Positions 33,394 to 41,906 of a stretch of 64,000 nucleotides of DNA are shown here, in pieces (the first letter of the stretch is position 1; every line of letters begins with the position of its first letter). Source of the stretch: Lachnospiraceae bacterium. Lineage in GTDB: Bacteria > Bacillota > Clostridia > Lachnospirales > Lachnospiraceae. The stretch spans positions 1-64,000 of the forward strand of contig JAAWBT010000071.1 in NCBI GenBank assembly GCA_022792835.1, in the 5' to 3' direction. The translations under genes were made by a program, and so were the position numbers. The notes below the pieces were generated by a model. The model worked only from the letters and a program-made list of their open reading frames with translations, made no database searches and had not been told where the DNA came from.

Positions 33394-35169
33394 TTATTCC
33401 GATTTGGCAGTCTTTCTGCGGCTTGCAAAAAACAGCCCAGCCGCAACAATCATGATCAGGCAGCCTGCGACGGTGAAGATCGTCGTACCGATGCCGCCGG
33501 TGGAAGGAAGGGCGGAAAGCTTGGTGTTGGCGATCTCCTCAGTATCAGAGATCTCCGACCAATCATTCTCATGTTTTGGATTACTCGTAATAGTCATTCC
33601 GTTATCATAGTTTCCCACATAATTAGAGGTCTTCTCACCATTGACTGTAATCGTATACTTCTTCAAGGTTCCATCATCGTTGTACTCCGCCTCAATGACT
33701 ACCTCAGTCTCTTTCTCATTTAAAGAATAGCCTTCCGGGGCTTTCGTCTCCTTAAGCGTATACTCACCAGCATCAAGACCAGTGAATTTCAGATATCCCG
33801 GCTTCATTCCTGCAACTTCGGTCACTCCAGGCAACAGCTCACCGTCAGCGTCAACATCCTTGCCTACTTCTCCCTTACCGGATATCGTGGTATAAACTGC
33901 CCCTGTGACATTATTCGTCAAAGTAAAGGTTGCTCCATCCAGAGGAGACTTTCCACCTGTTACCGTATCAATCTCCTCTCCTGTTTTTATAAGCTCCGTT
34001 GTCACATCCTCCCAGGTTCCAGTAAGGCTGGCATCAATACCAAACGTATAGGTATACGTCTTGTCTTCGATCTCGTTGGTCTCACCATTGGGATCGTTGG
34101 TGTATTCTAATTTCGCCGTATTGGTGTTGGCGTCAAAGTTGATTCCGGCATCCTCGCCGAGCACCGCGTCGTAAGTCACGACAACGTCTTCTCCGCTGTG
34201 AGCAAGCGCATAGGCGGAAACGAAAGATATCTCAAAGCTCTTCTTGTCATCAGCCGGAGTATAGGTAAATGTATCATCCCCCGCTGCTACCTCTTCTCCG
34301 TTGACCATTACCACAAGATTTCCAACCGGCTTATCACCAACTGCTTCCGCCAGAGTCAGGCCTTTGCCCAGAGTATCTGTGATCTTTACTGTTACTTTCG
34401 TATAGCTCGCGCTGTAGGAAGGGATCTTGGTGTCGATCTCAAAGTTCACCGTATCTCCGATTGCCACATCGTTCCCGCTCTCATTGCCGTCGCTCGTGTC
34501 CTTCCCGGTGCTTCCGGTGATCTTCTTGTCAAGGGTAGGCTGCTCGGACTTTGCATAAGCCGGTTGTGAATTAAGGCTCCAGTCACTGTTTGCATCTACA
34601 ATCCCCTGTACCAGAGCGTTGTTATCTCCGCTGCCTTTTACACTGTAGTAAATACCAACCAGCATCGGATTATAAACTTCCTGGATAGCAGAACCGGTCA
34701 CCACCACAATCCAGTAGCCTGCGCCCAGCTCTCCGGTATAAGTCGTCAGTCCCGTTGCGCCATCCTGTGCCTTTAAAGGCTTCTGCTCCAGATTTGGCAG
34801 CAAGACTTCATCTGCTGCGATTCCTGTCACCTCATCGGAGGTAGGCTCCAGTATGTTTTTGAGGATAACTCCTTTGGCCGCCTGATAGCCTGTGAAACCA
34901 TTGTCGTTGTAGGTAGGCTCCACGATCCGGTAAGCAGTTACCGTGGCGCCTGCTTCTACGTTTCCTACAATTGCTGTTGCCACATCGTCTTTGTCAGGCT
35001 TTTCATAGGTACTCTGGTTCGGTTCTGCAGGGCCCATAGGTGTTGTCGGAACAGAGTCTGTCGGGTCGGCAGGATTTGTCCCCGCCTCTGTGGCGAATGC
35101 CGTCACGGACATTGCCAGGATCATCGCCATTGCAAGCAGCAAGGCAAACAGCTTTTTCACTCTTTTCAT
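33394..35169 (-). CDS. Major (backbone) pilin, LPSTG-anchored
   Basis: A 591-residue sortase substrate. Signal peptide (cleavage near AFATEA), an N-terminal domain (about 45-200), a fimbrial isopeptide-forming D2-type domain (about 205-375: LDKKITGSTGKD, then IGDTVNFEIDTKIP), a SpaA/prealbumin-like domain with an E-box (YTLKETKAPEGYSL, about 395-515), then LPSTGG, a membrane segment and a basic tail. Family knowledge: class C sortases polymerise such subunits through a pilin-motif lysine. Lies directly after the giant adhesin gene (24 bp) and before the sortases, the standard pilus-island layout. Confidence 0.9.
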   Translation of the reverse strand: MKRVKKLFALLLAMAMILAMSVTAFATEAGTNPADPTDSVPTTPMGPAEPNQSTYEKPDKDDVATAIVGNVEAGATVTAYRIVEPTYNDNGFTGYQAAKGVILKNILEPTSDEVTGIAADEVLLPNLEQKPLKAQDGATGLTTYTGELGAGYWIVVVTGSAIQEVYNPMLVGIYYSVKGSGDNNALVQGIVDANSDWSLNSQPAYAKSEQPTLDKKITGSTGKDTSDGNESGNDVAIGDTVNFEIDTKIPSYSASYTKVTVKITDTLGKGLTLAEAVGDKPVGNLVVMVNGEEVAAGDDTFTYTPADDKKSFEISFVSAYALAHSGEDVVVTYDAVLGEDAGINFDANTNTAKLEYTNDPNGETNEIEDKTYTYTFGIDASLTGTWEDVTTELIKTGEEIDTVTGGKSPLDGATFTLTNNVTGAVYTTISGKGEVGKDVDADGELLPGVTEVAGMKPGYLKFTGLDAGEYTLKETKAPEGYSLNEKETEVVIEAEYNDDGTLKKYTITVNGEKTSNYVGNYDNGMTITSNPKHENDWSEISDTEEIANTKLSALPSTGGIGTTIFTVAGCLIMIVAAGLFFASRRKTAKSE

Positions 35170-35193
35170 CTCATTCTCTCCTTTTATGGTTTT

Positions 35194-38100
35194 TTAACAT
35201 TCAGTTACTCTTTTTTTATATAAGATCAGCACGCCTGCCAGCATCAGCAGGATTCCGCCGATCGAATACCAATAGATTCCTGAGCCGCCGGTAGCGGGCA
35301 GCACATACAGCACATCATTATGGAACACATATTCAAAGGTCAGTTCACCGTCTGCGCCAGTCTCAACCTGATCCCACTTTACCGGATTGTCTCCCTCTGT
35401 GATTGTGGTCCTTCCTGATTCTCCCACATGAAGCTTCCACTCTGTGTCGCTTAACCCATGCCCGGCAGGAGCTTTGACCTCTTTCATCACATAATCTCCC
35501 GGCTCAAGCACAGAGACAGTCTCTCCGGTCGCCACAGACGTCCACCAAAGCACGCCTCCCTCACCAGAAATGCCTTTATATTCCGTTCCTCCGGACTCTC
35601 CATCCGGGATCAGAGAAAACTCTGCGCCTGTAAGGGCGGGCGTCCCGGCCCCGGTTCCTCTTTTCACAATCCGGAACTTTGTGAGCAGTGTATTGGTTAC
35701 GGTTAATTTTCCCGGCGTTTCCTGGCTGCTTTCTGTGCAGCCGGGCTGATTTCCGGGCTTCATGGTCGCGCTGGAATAGGAAACTCTGTATCCTGCTCCG
35801 TTCCCCTGTATAGTCTCCGAATGTTCAACCGGTTGCAGATTCCCCTCTGCATCCTGATACATTTCCCTTACACAGTACTGGACCGGACTTGCATCCCAGG
35901 TCTCTTCCTCAGCATTCCAGGTATACCTGTACTGGGGAAGGCCCGTGAACTTACCAATCCATTTCCCTTTCTGTGCAGGGTCTTCACTGGAAGCATCCAG
36001 TTTCAAATCCTTGAACTTCGTCTCGTCCGTCGTCTCGTCTACATATTGATATGGCTCGTATTGATCTGTTTCTTCATTATAATAGTATAAGCGCAGCAAC
36101 ACCTCCTTGGGCCGGTAATTTTCCACCCCCTCATCATTCAGCCATATCTTTTCTACAGCCAGCTCCACCGGTTTTAATGTATTCGTTAAATTGCCGTTTT
36201 CATCTACCGCGGCCTCATATCCGGCCGGAAGGTTTATTTCCTCCACGCTGTAGCTGTACCGGTACTGCTGGCCCTCCTTGCTTCCCTTTGCGATAGGAAG
36301 ATTATCCCATTTTTTGGTCCAGTTATTTGACTGATCCAGTATCACCGGAGCGCTCTTTCCTGTTGCCTCGCTCTGGCCTTCTCTGTACTGCTCTAACCGC
36401 ACAACAATACTCGTCGGCCTGAAACCGCTTCCCCCGTCATCCCACAGCTTTTTCACTTCATAGCTTGTGGTGCCCGGCGTCGGAATCTCCACCGGCTTAG
36501 AATCTGGCAGCGTAAACTGCATGTAGCAGCAGGAGCCTGTGGCGCCACGCTCCATATAAAACACCTTTAAGTAATGGGGCTGCTCCTTGTTTTCCTCTGT
36601 TATCATGCCGTTCTCTGTCATCCATGCGCGCAAATCACATGTCTGCCCCAGGGCACTGTGGATTCCACCTATATCGACCACTCTTTTTCCGTCAATGAAC
36701 AACCAGAAATCATCGTCTCCGCGGAAGTAGTACTCCATGGGACCGATGTAATCCCCTATGGTAAATTCCACCTCATAGGTCATTCCAAAATACCAATTGT
36801 GGGCAAGACTGTCGTCGCTCTGCGCTTCCGCCTTCGCATCCTCGTCCCCTGTCCATCCCCCCTGGCCGTCACGTTTCAGGAAGGAATAAGCTTTTATAGA
36901 TTCTCGCCCTCTATAGTCTGTATATTTTTGATCTGTCCCCTGGCCCATAAGTGGATCGTGTCCCTCTGTTCCTCCGACCCCGTCCAGCGGCCAGAAATCA
37001 TTGGAGCTTATTACCTTGTCTCCATAATAATTTGCCCCGCTTTCATATCTTGTTCTGGTTGTAATCTGTGTGTAATCATGCTTTGTGTCATGATTGACAT
37101 ACTGCAAGGTGTAGGTATCGCCGTTTTGTTTAAACCCAAGAGGCCACTGATATTCCGTCGAACCGGGCCCTTCCTGAAATAATCCTGCCGGAGCCGCTAT
37201 GCCAGGGGCAAACTCTAATGTCCCCCCTGACCCGTCTGCTCCCACTCCTGTCAGCCGGTCTGTCACAATTCCGGGCACTACACCGGCCTCAGGCTTGCCG
37301 TTCTTATTTCCTCCATTGATCAGATTGCCGCCCGGCAACTGATTCTGCACCCACGAACTCAGGTTGCCTGATGTCTTCTGCCCAATGCCGAATTTGATGT
37401 TTCCCTCCGTAAGTAAGGAGTTGATCCCCTGTTCATCTGTCTTCAGATATTTGTAGACATCCGTTCTTGTGGGAGAGGATTGTGTGCCGTCTGAATTCCA
37501 GTACAGCCCGTCGCCAATATCATAATCATAAAAATTTGCTGTTGTCACAACCTGATCATCGGCCTTCTTTGGTTCGTACCAGAACCGTATTACACTGTCT
37601 CCGGTTATTCTGATCTCTACATCTTCCTCTTCTTTGCCTGTTCCGTCTTCTTCCCCACTGGCTCCTTCCTCTTTCTTGGCAGTTTCATTATCCTCCAGCA
37701 GAGAATATCGCTCATAGGTTCCTTCCACCCACTCTTCGGCAGGCTTTCCCGCATAATCTGCCACTGTACTGATCCAGACCTCGGACGCAATATAATTCAT
37801 GTTCTCCTCGCCGGAGTCTATGCCAACCTTACATATTTTACTGATCTCTTTCAGATTCTGCCAGGAGCCATTGGGATAGTTTAAGACGTCCGCAGAGTAG
37901 ATGGCCATATCTTCTTGTTTAACTTTTATTCCGCTGGTACTCCCATGGCCCCCTTTCTGTGTATATACGGTATCTGTCTGTTCTACTGCATTCGCCTGGC
38001 CGTCAACAGTCTCGATATCTCTTCCCCAATGCTCTACAGTCAGTGTGGCCTTCCCAAAAATGTCCTCTGTCTCTACATATACATAGATAGAGAAATGTTC

Positions 38101-39723
38101 CGTCTCAATGGTAACCTCGTATTCCTCTGTGGCCACCACTTCCATATCCTCTGCCTCGCCGCTGGTTTCGTCTACATGGATCACCTTGACTTCCGTTTTC
38201 TCATCTTCTACTGATTTGGCCACCTCGTGTCCTGAGAATTTCACTGCCACTGGCCCCAGCGGCTGCACTTCTTCGCCGTCCGCCATCAGTTTGATATCAA
38301 ATGCCTGGTAATCTTTTACCAGCTGCGCCTTCTCTTCCGCCACCTTTTCAATGGCTTCCTCAATGGTTTCGATCTTCTCATCGTGGGCCTCAAGCTTCTC
38401 TGCCTGGATAGAATATTCTTTTCCTTCCTCAAAAGAGCTCTCTGGTCCGGACAGGGTGATGACCGTTTCCTCTACCTTCGTGGTAAATTCCAGCAGCCTT
38501 TCCTCCGTCTCTTCTTCCAACATGGAATTTTCTTCGTCTTCTGGAGTGTTTGTCTCCTCCTGGTTTTCCATATTCTCCAGCACGTCTGTCTCTTCCGGAC
38601 TTTCTGTGTTCTCCGGCGCGTCTGTCTCCTCCATATTTTCTATGCTCTCCAGCACATCCGTCTCTTCTAAATTTTCCGGAGCTGTCACCTCATTTTTGTA
38701 TGCCGCTTCCAGTTCTGTGATTTTCAGATATCCGGTAATATGGCTGTCAGCCATGCCGTATTCATTCAGCCTTACCATATTCTGGCTGTTGCCCTCAATG
38801 ACTTGGACTTTGCCTGCCGCCTCGTTAGTGGAAGCGACAATTCCCATCTGGACCGCTGTCTCTTCTCCTTCTCTGCGAAAGAAAATCAGATCTCCGGCAA
38901 ATGGCGTATAGCCTTCTGCCGCCACCAGATAAGCCCCATTCTCTGCAGACAGTTTCCCAAACTCTTCACACCACAGCGCCGAATCTGTAGTTCTCGGAAA
39001 AAGCCCGGAAGCTTCCAGTCCCGCGTAGTGCATACAGAAATTTACGAAGGCAGCGTCCCAGTCTCCGTAGAGGTCTCCGGCAAACTGGCCGTAGCGGGTG
39101 TATCCCTTGTGATTTCCGCCTTCTGCAACCGTATAATTATTGACACTTTCCTGATAGCCGATCTGAGTCTGCGCCGCCATCACCAAATCCTGGCCCCAGA
39201 CTCCTGTCCACGTGAAGCCGTCATACTGCTGATCCCATACCGCCTGGTCCTCTACATCCGCCTCCGCATCGATATAACATATATCCATGTGTATATGCTC
39301 TTCTTTTCCGCAGGAAATCTCTTTGGCATAACATGCCTCACTGTGAGCATGGCCGCCTCCCTCTTCCTGCCCGCAGGCAAACCCTTCCGGGATCTGATAG
39401 CATTCTGCCCCATGAGCATGTTCCTCATTTTCTTCGAGAGCACAGCTAAGCTCTGCCGGATAACTGCATTCCTCCCCATGGGTATGGCCCTCGCTCTCCT
39501 CCAGGCCGCAGGCAATGACTTCTGTATAGCAGGCTTCCCCGTGCTGATGTTCTTCCTGACCGCAGGTAGGCGCGCCTGTCATGGCCACGCCGTACCGTGA
39601 CAAAATCCCTGTCACGCTCCCGACTACCATCACCACCAGAAGAATTGCAGCGATCGCAGCTTTCCTGCTTTTCTTCTGCCGTCTATTTAGATCATCCAAA
39701 TATTCCCTCAACAGTTTCTGCAT
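35194..39723 (-). CDS. Giant LPATG surface adhesin, probable pilus tip protein
   Basis: A 1509-residue surface protein. In order: cytoplasmic basic start and membrane segment (about 20-42); five Cys/His repeats of pattern C-G-x-E-E...H-x-H-x3-C-Y (54-150); a CHAP-like domain (about 175-335) whose catalytic positions appear substituted; a Glu/Thr repeat stalk (about 345-405); a beta-rich region; a fibro-slime/PA14-like domain (about 975-1085, RGDDDFWLFIDGKRVVDIGG); two Cna-B-like domains (VKKLWDDGG; VEKIWLNDEG); a SpaA-like domain (LTGAEFSLIPDG); LPATGG, membrane segment and short basic tail. First structural gene of the locus, so a tip adhesin role is likely; ligand unknown. Confidence 0.85.
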   Translation of the reverse strand: MQKLLREYLDDLNRRQKKSRKAAIAAILLVVMVVGSVTGILSRYGVAMTGAPTCGQEEHQHGEACYTEVIACGLEESEGHTHGEECSYPAELSCALEENEEHAHGAECYQIPEGFACGQEEGGGHAHSEACYAKEISCGKEEHIHMDICYIDAEADVEDQAVWDQQYDGFTWTGVWGQDLVMAAQTQIGYQESVNNYTVAEGGNHKGYTRYGQFAGDLYGDWDAAFVNFCMHYAGLEASGLFPRTTDSALWCEEFGKLSAENGAYLVAAEGYTPFAGDLIFFRREGEETAVQMGIVASTNEAAGKVQVIEGNSQNMVRLNEYGMADSHITGYLKITELEAAYKNEVTAPENLEETDVLESIENMEETDAPENTESPEETDVLENMENQEETNTPEDEENSMLEEETEERLLEFTTKVEETVITLSGPESSFEEGKEYSIQAEKLEAHDEKIETIEEAIEKVAEEKAQLVKDYQAFDIKLMADGEEVQPLGPVAVKFSGHEVAKSVEDEKTEVKVIHVDETSGEAEDMEVVATEEYEVTIETEHFSIYVYVETEDIFGKATLTVEHWGRDIETVDGQANAVEQTDTVYTQKGGHGSTSGIKVKQEDMAIYSADVLNYPNGSWQNLKEISKICKVGIDSGEENMNYIASEVWISTVADYAGKPAEEWVEGTYERYSLLEDNETAKKEEGASGEEDGTGKEEEDVEIRITGDSVIRFWYEPKKADDQVVTTANFYDYDIGDGLYWNSDGTQSSPTRTDVYKYLKTDEQGINSLLTEGNIKFGIGQKTSGNLSSWVQNQLPGGNLINGGNKNGKPEAGVVPGIVTDRLTGVGADGSGGTLEFAPGIAAPAGLFQEGPGSTEYQWPLGFKQNGDTYTLQYVNHDTKHDYTQITTRTRYESGANYYGDKVISSNDFWPLDGVGGTEGHDPLMGQGTDQKYTDYRGRESIKAYSFLKRDGQGGWTGDEDAKAEAQSDDSLAHNWYFGMTYEVEFTIGDYIGPMEYYFRGDDDFWLFIDGKRVVDIGGIHSALGQTCDLRAWMTENGMITEENKEQPHYLKVFYMERGATGSCCYMQFTLPDSKPVEIPTPGTTSYEVKKLWDDGGSGFRPTSIVVRLEQYREGQSEATGKSAPVILDQSNNWTKKWDNLPIAKGSKEGQQYRYSYSVEEINLPAGYEAAVDENGNLTNTLKPVELAVEKIWLNDEGVENYRPKEVLLRLYYYNEETDQYEPYQYVDETTDETKFKDLKLDASSEDPAQKGKWIGKFTGLPQYRYTWNAEEETWDASPVQYCVREMYQDAEGNLQPVEHSETIQGNGAGYRVSYSSATMKPGNQPGCTESSQETPGKLTVTNTLLTKFRIVKRGTGAGTPALTGAEFSLIPDGESGGTEYKGISGEGGVLWWTSVATGETVSVLEPGDYVMKEVKAPAGHGLSDTEWKLHVGESGRTTITEGDNPVKWDQVETGADGELTFEYVFHNDVLYVLPATGGSGIYWYSIGGILLMLAGVLILYKKRVTEC

Positions 39724-39736
39724 CTTCTCACCTTCC

Positions 39737-40330
39737 CTAGCGCATCATTTCCATGCGTGATAACGGCCACGCCCGGAATACCACCTTGCCGACAATCTGT
39801 TCTGCTTCCACAGAGCCGATTGATTTGATCCGGCTGTCTATGGATACGGCTCTGTTGTCTCCCAGCACAAACGTCATCCCCTCCGGCACTTCATAGGGAA
39901 ATTCCAGTTCGCATTTCCCCAGGCTCTTTTTTTCCAGATAAGGTTCGTCGAGCAATTGGCCGTTGACATACACATTGCCGTCTCTGTCTATATCAATCTG
40001 ATCTCCCGCGCTTCCAATGGCGCGTTTTAAAAGAACTCTTCCTCCATAATAAAATCCTATGATGTCCCCCGCTTCAATGTCTTTCGTCTGCCTGAGGAAT
40101 ATGACCTCCCCATCTGCCAGCGTAGGCTCCATGCTATTTCCATTGATCCTGATCAGCACAAAAAGCCTGGTGGCCGCCAGTGCAGTTATGGCTGCCGCCA
40201 CGATTAAGACCACCGCGATATTCCATAGGGTCTTTCGAAAACTATGTTTTGCCTCTTCCCTGGCGAGTTCTTCCCTGAGAAGCTCAATGGGCGGAATCTC
40301 CAGTTCCTCCTTCTCCTTGTCTTTATCCAT
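39737..40330 (-). CDS. lepB: Signal peptidase I (Lep/SipS type)
   Basis: A 197-residue membrane serine protease with one N-terminal membrane segment (about 34-60), catalytic Ser66 in NGNSMEPTL, catalytic Lys102 in LLKRAIG and the conserved VLGDNRAVSIDSR box. This is the bacterial Ser-Lys subtype, unlike the Ser-His SipW-type enzyme further down the same operon. It probably processes the Sec-type pilin signal peptides. ATG at 40330, 8 bp inside the end of the upstream coiled-coil gene; an in-frame GTG at 40339 is an alternative. Confidence 0.9.
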   Translation of the reverse strand: MDKDKEKEELEIPPIELLREELAREEAKHSFRKTLWNIAVVLIVAAAITALAATRLFVLIRINGNSMEPTLADGEVIFLRQTKDIEAGDIIGFYYGGRVLLKRAIGSAGDQIDIDRDGNVYVNGQLLDEPYLEKKSLGKCELEFPYEVPEGMTFVLGDNRAVSIDSRIKSIGSVEAEQIVGKVVFRAWPLSRMEMMR

Positions 40331-40847
40331 AAAGAACACCTGCCGCTATGTCAAGTGACACAAATTCCGTCTGGACCGGCTGTGATGCGCTTTCCCGGAT
40401 TGGCTGCATCCGCTCAGAGCTGGCTGACTGCAGAAGTTTCGGGACCTGCTTTTTTTTTGCTTCTGCTGCAGCTCTTCCCGTCTCTTTAGTCCGAATCTGC
40501 TTTAAATATTCTTCTGCCTCTCTCTGGGCTTCCCGGAAAATCTCACTGAGCCGGTCAGCCGCCTCCGCGGCAGAACCGGCAGCTTTGAAGTTTTCCATAT
40601 TCTCCGCCTCTGCCATAAGCCTATCCACTTCCGCCTCAAGCTCTCCAATCCTTAAATCCTTCTGGTTCAGGCGTTCGTCCTTGACATCCAGTTTCTTTTT
40701 CAGACGTTCATAGCTCTCCGACATTGTCTCAAAACGCTCTGTTATTTCATCCAGTTCCTGCTGCAGCCTTTCTGATTCTTCACATTGCACCAAAAGCATC
40801 CGCAGAAGCTCCCTGCGGTTTAATTTCCGTAATTCCTTTTCCGCCAT
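40323..40847 (-). CDS. Cytoplasmic coiled-coil protein heading the pilus operon
   Basis: A 174-residue, highly charged, mostly helical protein. A predicted coiled coil covers about residues 10-90 (QQELDEITERFETM, RLKKKLDVKDERLNQKD), with a second helical stretch at 95-135. The C-terminal 40 residues are low in charge pattern and Ser/Gln-rich. No signal peptide or membrane segment, so it is probably cytoplasmic. Similar small coiled-coil proteins head some Lachnospiraceae pilus loci; the role is unknown. ATG at 40847 with GGAGG 10 nt upstream. Confidence 0.72.
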   Translation of the reverse strand: MAEKELRKLNRRELLRMLLVQCEESERLQQELDEITERFETMSESYERLKKKLDVKDERLNQKDLRIGELEAEVDRLMAEAENMENFKAAGSAAEAADRLSEIFREAQREAEEYLKQIRTKETGRAAAEAKKKQVPKLLQSASSERMQPIRESASQPVQTEFVSLDIAAGVLYG

Positions 40848-40970
40848 ATGACCCACCCCTCCAGGTTCTTCTCACAGCCGCTTTCCCCTGAAACACAATC
40901 TATCATGATGCTGCCACATGTCGTCTTTCTAGCTGCAGGAAGCCTACCTCACAGTATGGATTATGAAGTA

Positions 40971-41020
40971 AACATGTGACCTTCCTAAAATTTTTGTTTA
41001 AGGTCAGTATAACATGTGAC
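40971..41020. repeat. Direct repeat AACATGTGAC, 40-bp period
   Basis: Two exact 10-bp copies (40971-40980, 41011-41020), each followed by C, upstream of the surface locus. A related ACATGTCG lies at 40916. Spacing near four helical turns suits cooperative binding on one DNA face. The SARP/BTAD-like protein encoded in the locus is a candidate binder, since SARPs use direct repeats; this is inference. Confidence 0.45.
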
Positions 41021-41181
41021 CCATCAAAGAAAGCGTCAAAGAATGGAAGAAAATACGGTAAATCTATATTTTTTATATACTGAGCTGCAGAGAGCGGTTT
41101 CGCCGGACAGTGGAAAAGCAGCCATTGAGACTGTCCGGAAAAATGGTTATTGTATAAATTCTGACAATGTTGATGTTGGAA

Positions 41182-41223
41182 TGCCCTGGCAGACCCGCCA
41201 GGTGGCAGATATTTTTTCTTTTT
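41182..41223 (+). terminator. Plus-strand terminator-like hairpin with no assigned gene
   Basis: TGCC-CTGGC...GCCAG-GT-GGCA stem with a 2-nt bulge (41182-41207), then ATTTTTTCTTTTT. Good intrinsic-terminator shape on the plus strand, but no recognised plus-strand gene precedes it; a short open frame 41016-41225 runs through it and looks non-coding. Confidence 0.4.
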
Positions 41224-41267
41224 GAAGTAAGAAGTTCGCATCTTGGTGGAACAAATCGTCTGTATAA

Positions 41268-41906
41268 TCATATACAGCCGTTCGTCCCCCTCTCTCCCCG
41301 CAAATAAAAAACCGCAAGCTGTGTTCTGTCCCTGAGCCCAAGTTTCTCCAAAACGACGCTTAAATAATTGCGCACTGTCCCTTCGCTCAGACACATGGCG
41401 TCAGCGATTTCCCGGTTGCTTAAACCTTTCGCCACCAGCCGGACAAGCTCCTTTTCCCTCTCTCCCATGGAATACTCTGAAAGATCAGGCCTCGTTTCCT
41501 GCCTCATCAGTTCCGGAAGCCTAGTCATGACCTCGCTTCCAAATACACTCTGGCCCGACATCACTGCCTTTAAGGCCGGGGCGATGGATGCGATGTCCTG
41601 TTTGATCAGATATCCTTTGGAGCCAATCTTAAGGGCCTTCTGGATGTATTCGTCATTGGAAAAAGTCGTCAGAAAAAGAATTCTGGCTTCCGGGTAATTT
41701 CTCAAAATTTCCTCCCCGGCGTCCAGACCGCTTCCTCCTCCCATCTGTATATCCATCAGAAGGATGTCCGGCCGATGCTTTTCATAAAGGCGCACTGCCT
41801 CCGGGCCGCTCCCCCCTGTGGCCAGTACAATGATTTCTTCTTCCTCAAGAATGGTTTTCAAAGAGGCACAGACCAGTCTGTCGTCGTCTATAATGATGAT
41901 ATTCAT
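41268..41906 (-). CDS. NarL/LuxR-family response regulator
   Basis: A 212-residue two-component regulator. Receiver domain 1-118 with acidic pocket IIDDDR, phospho-acceptor Asp52 in LLMDIQM, Thr in LTTFSND and Lys in GYLIKQD; C-terminal HTH with LSNREIADAMCLSEGTVRNY. The kinase gene overlaps it by 4 bp. The pair faces an ABC exporter operon across 206 bp with a palindrome, so that exporter is the probable target. The surface locus downstream on the same strand is a second possibility. Confidence 0.92.
   Translation of the reverse strand: MNIIIIDDDRLVCASLKTILEEEEIIVLATGGSGPEAVRLYEKHRPDILLMDIQMGGGSGLDAGEEILRNYPEARILFLTTFSNDEYIQKALKIGSKGYLIKQDIASIAPALKAVMSGQSVFGSEVMTRLPELMRQETRPDLSEYSMGEREKELVRLVAKGLSNREIADAMCLSEGTVRNYLSVVLEKLGLRDRTQLAVFYLRGERGTNGCI

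Larger units (their letters stand above)
40848..41267. promoter_or_regulatory. Upstream control region of the surface locus
   Basis: A 420-bp gap without a convincing protein gene. It holds two identical AACATGTGAC boxes exactly 40 bp apart (40971-40980 and 41011-41020), an inverted repeat CCGGACAGT/ACTGTCCGG (41103-41111 and 41130-41138), and a plus-strand terminator-like hairpin (41182-41223). On the minus strand a CATAAT -10-like box lies just downstream of the left AACATGTGAC box with a poor -35 (TTAGGA) at 17 bp, which would fit an activator-dependent promoter. Confidence 0.4.

Noticed and set aside
35458-39600. Several long plus-strand open frames opposite the giant adhesin
   Set aside because: They have no start signals or recognisable domains and mirror the codon structure of the real minus-strand gene.
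41016-41225. 69-codon plus-strand open frame MTHQRKRQRMEEN
   Set aside because: No ribosome-binding site at its start and it runs through a terminator-like hairpin. Kept only as a possible small-RNA site.
40903-41394. 163-codon minus-strand open frame in the gap before the surface locus
   Set aside because: It overlaps the end of the response-regulator gene in another frame, has irregular composition, no ribosome-binding site and no domain.
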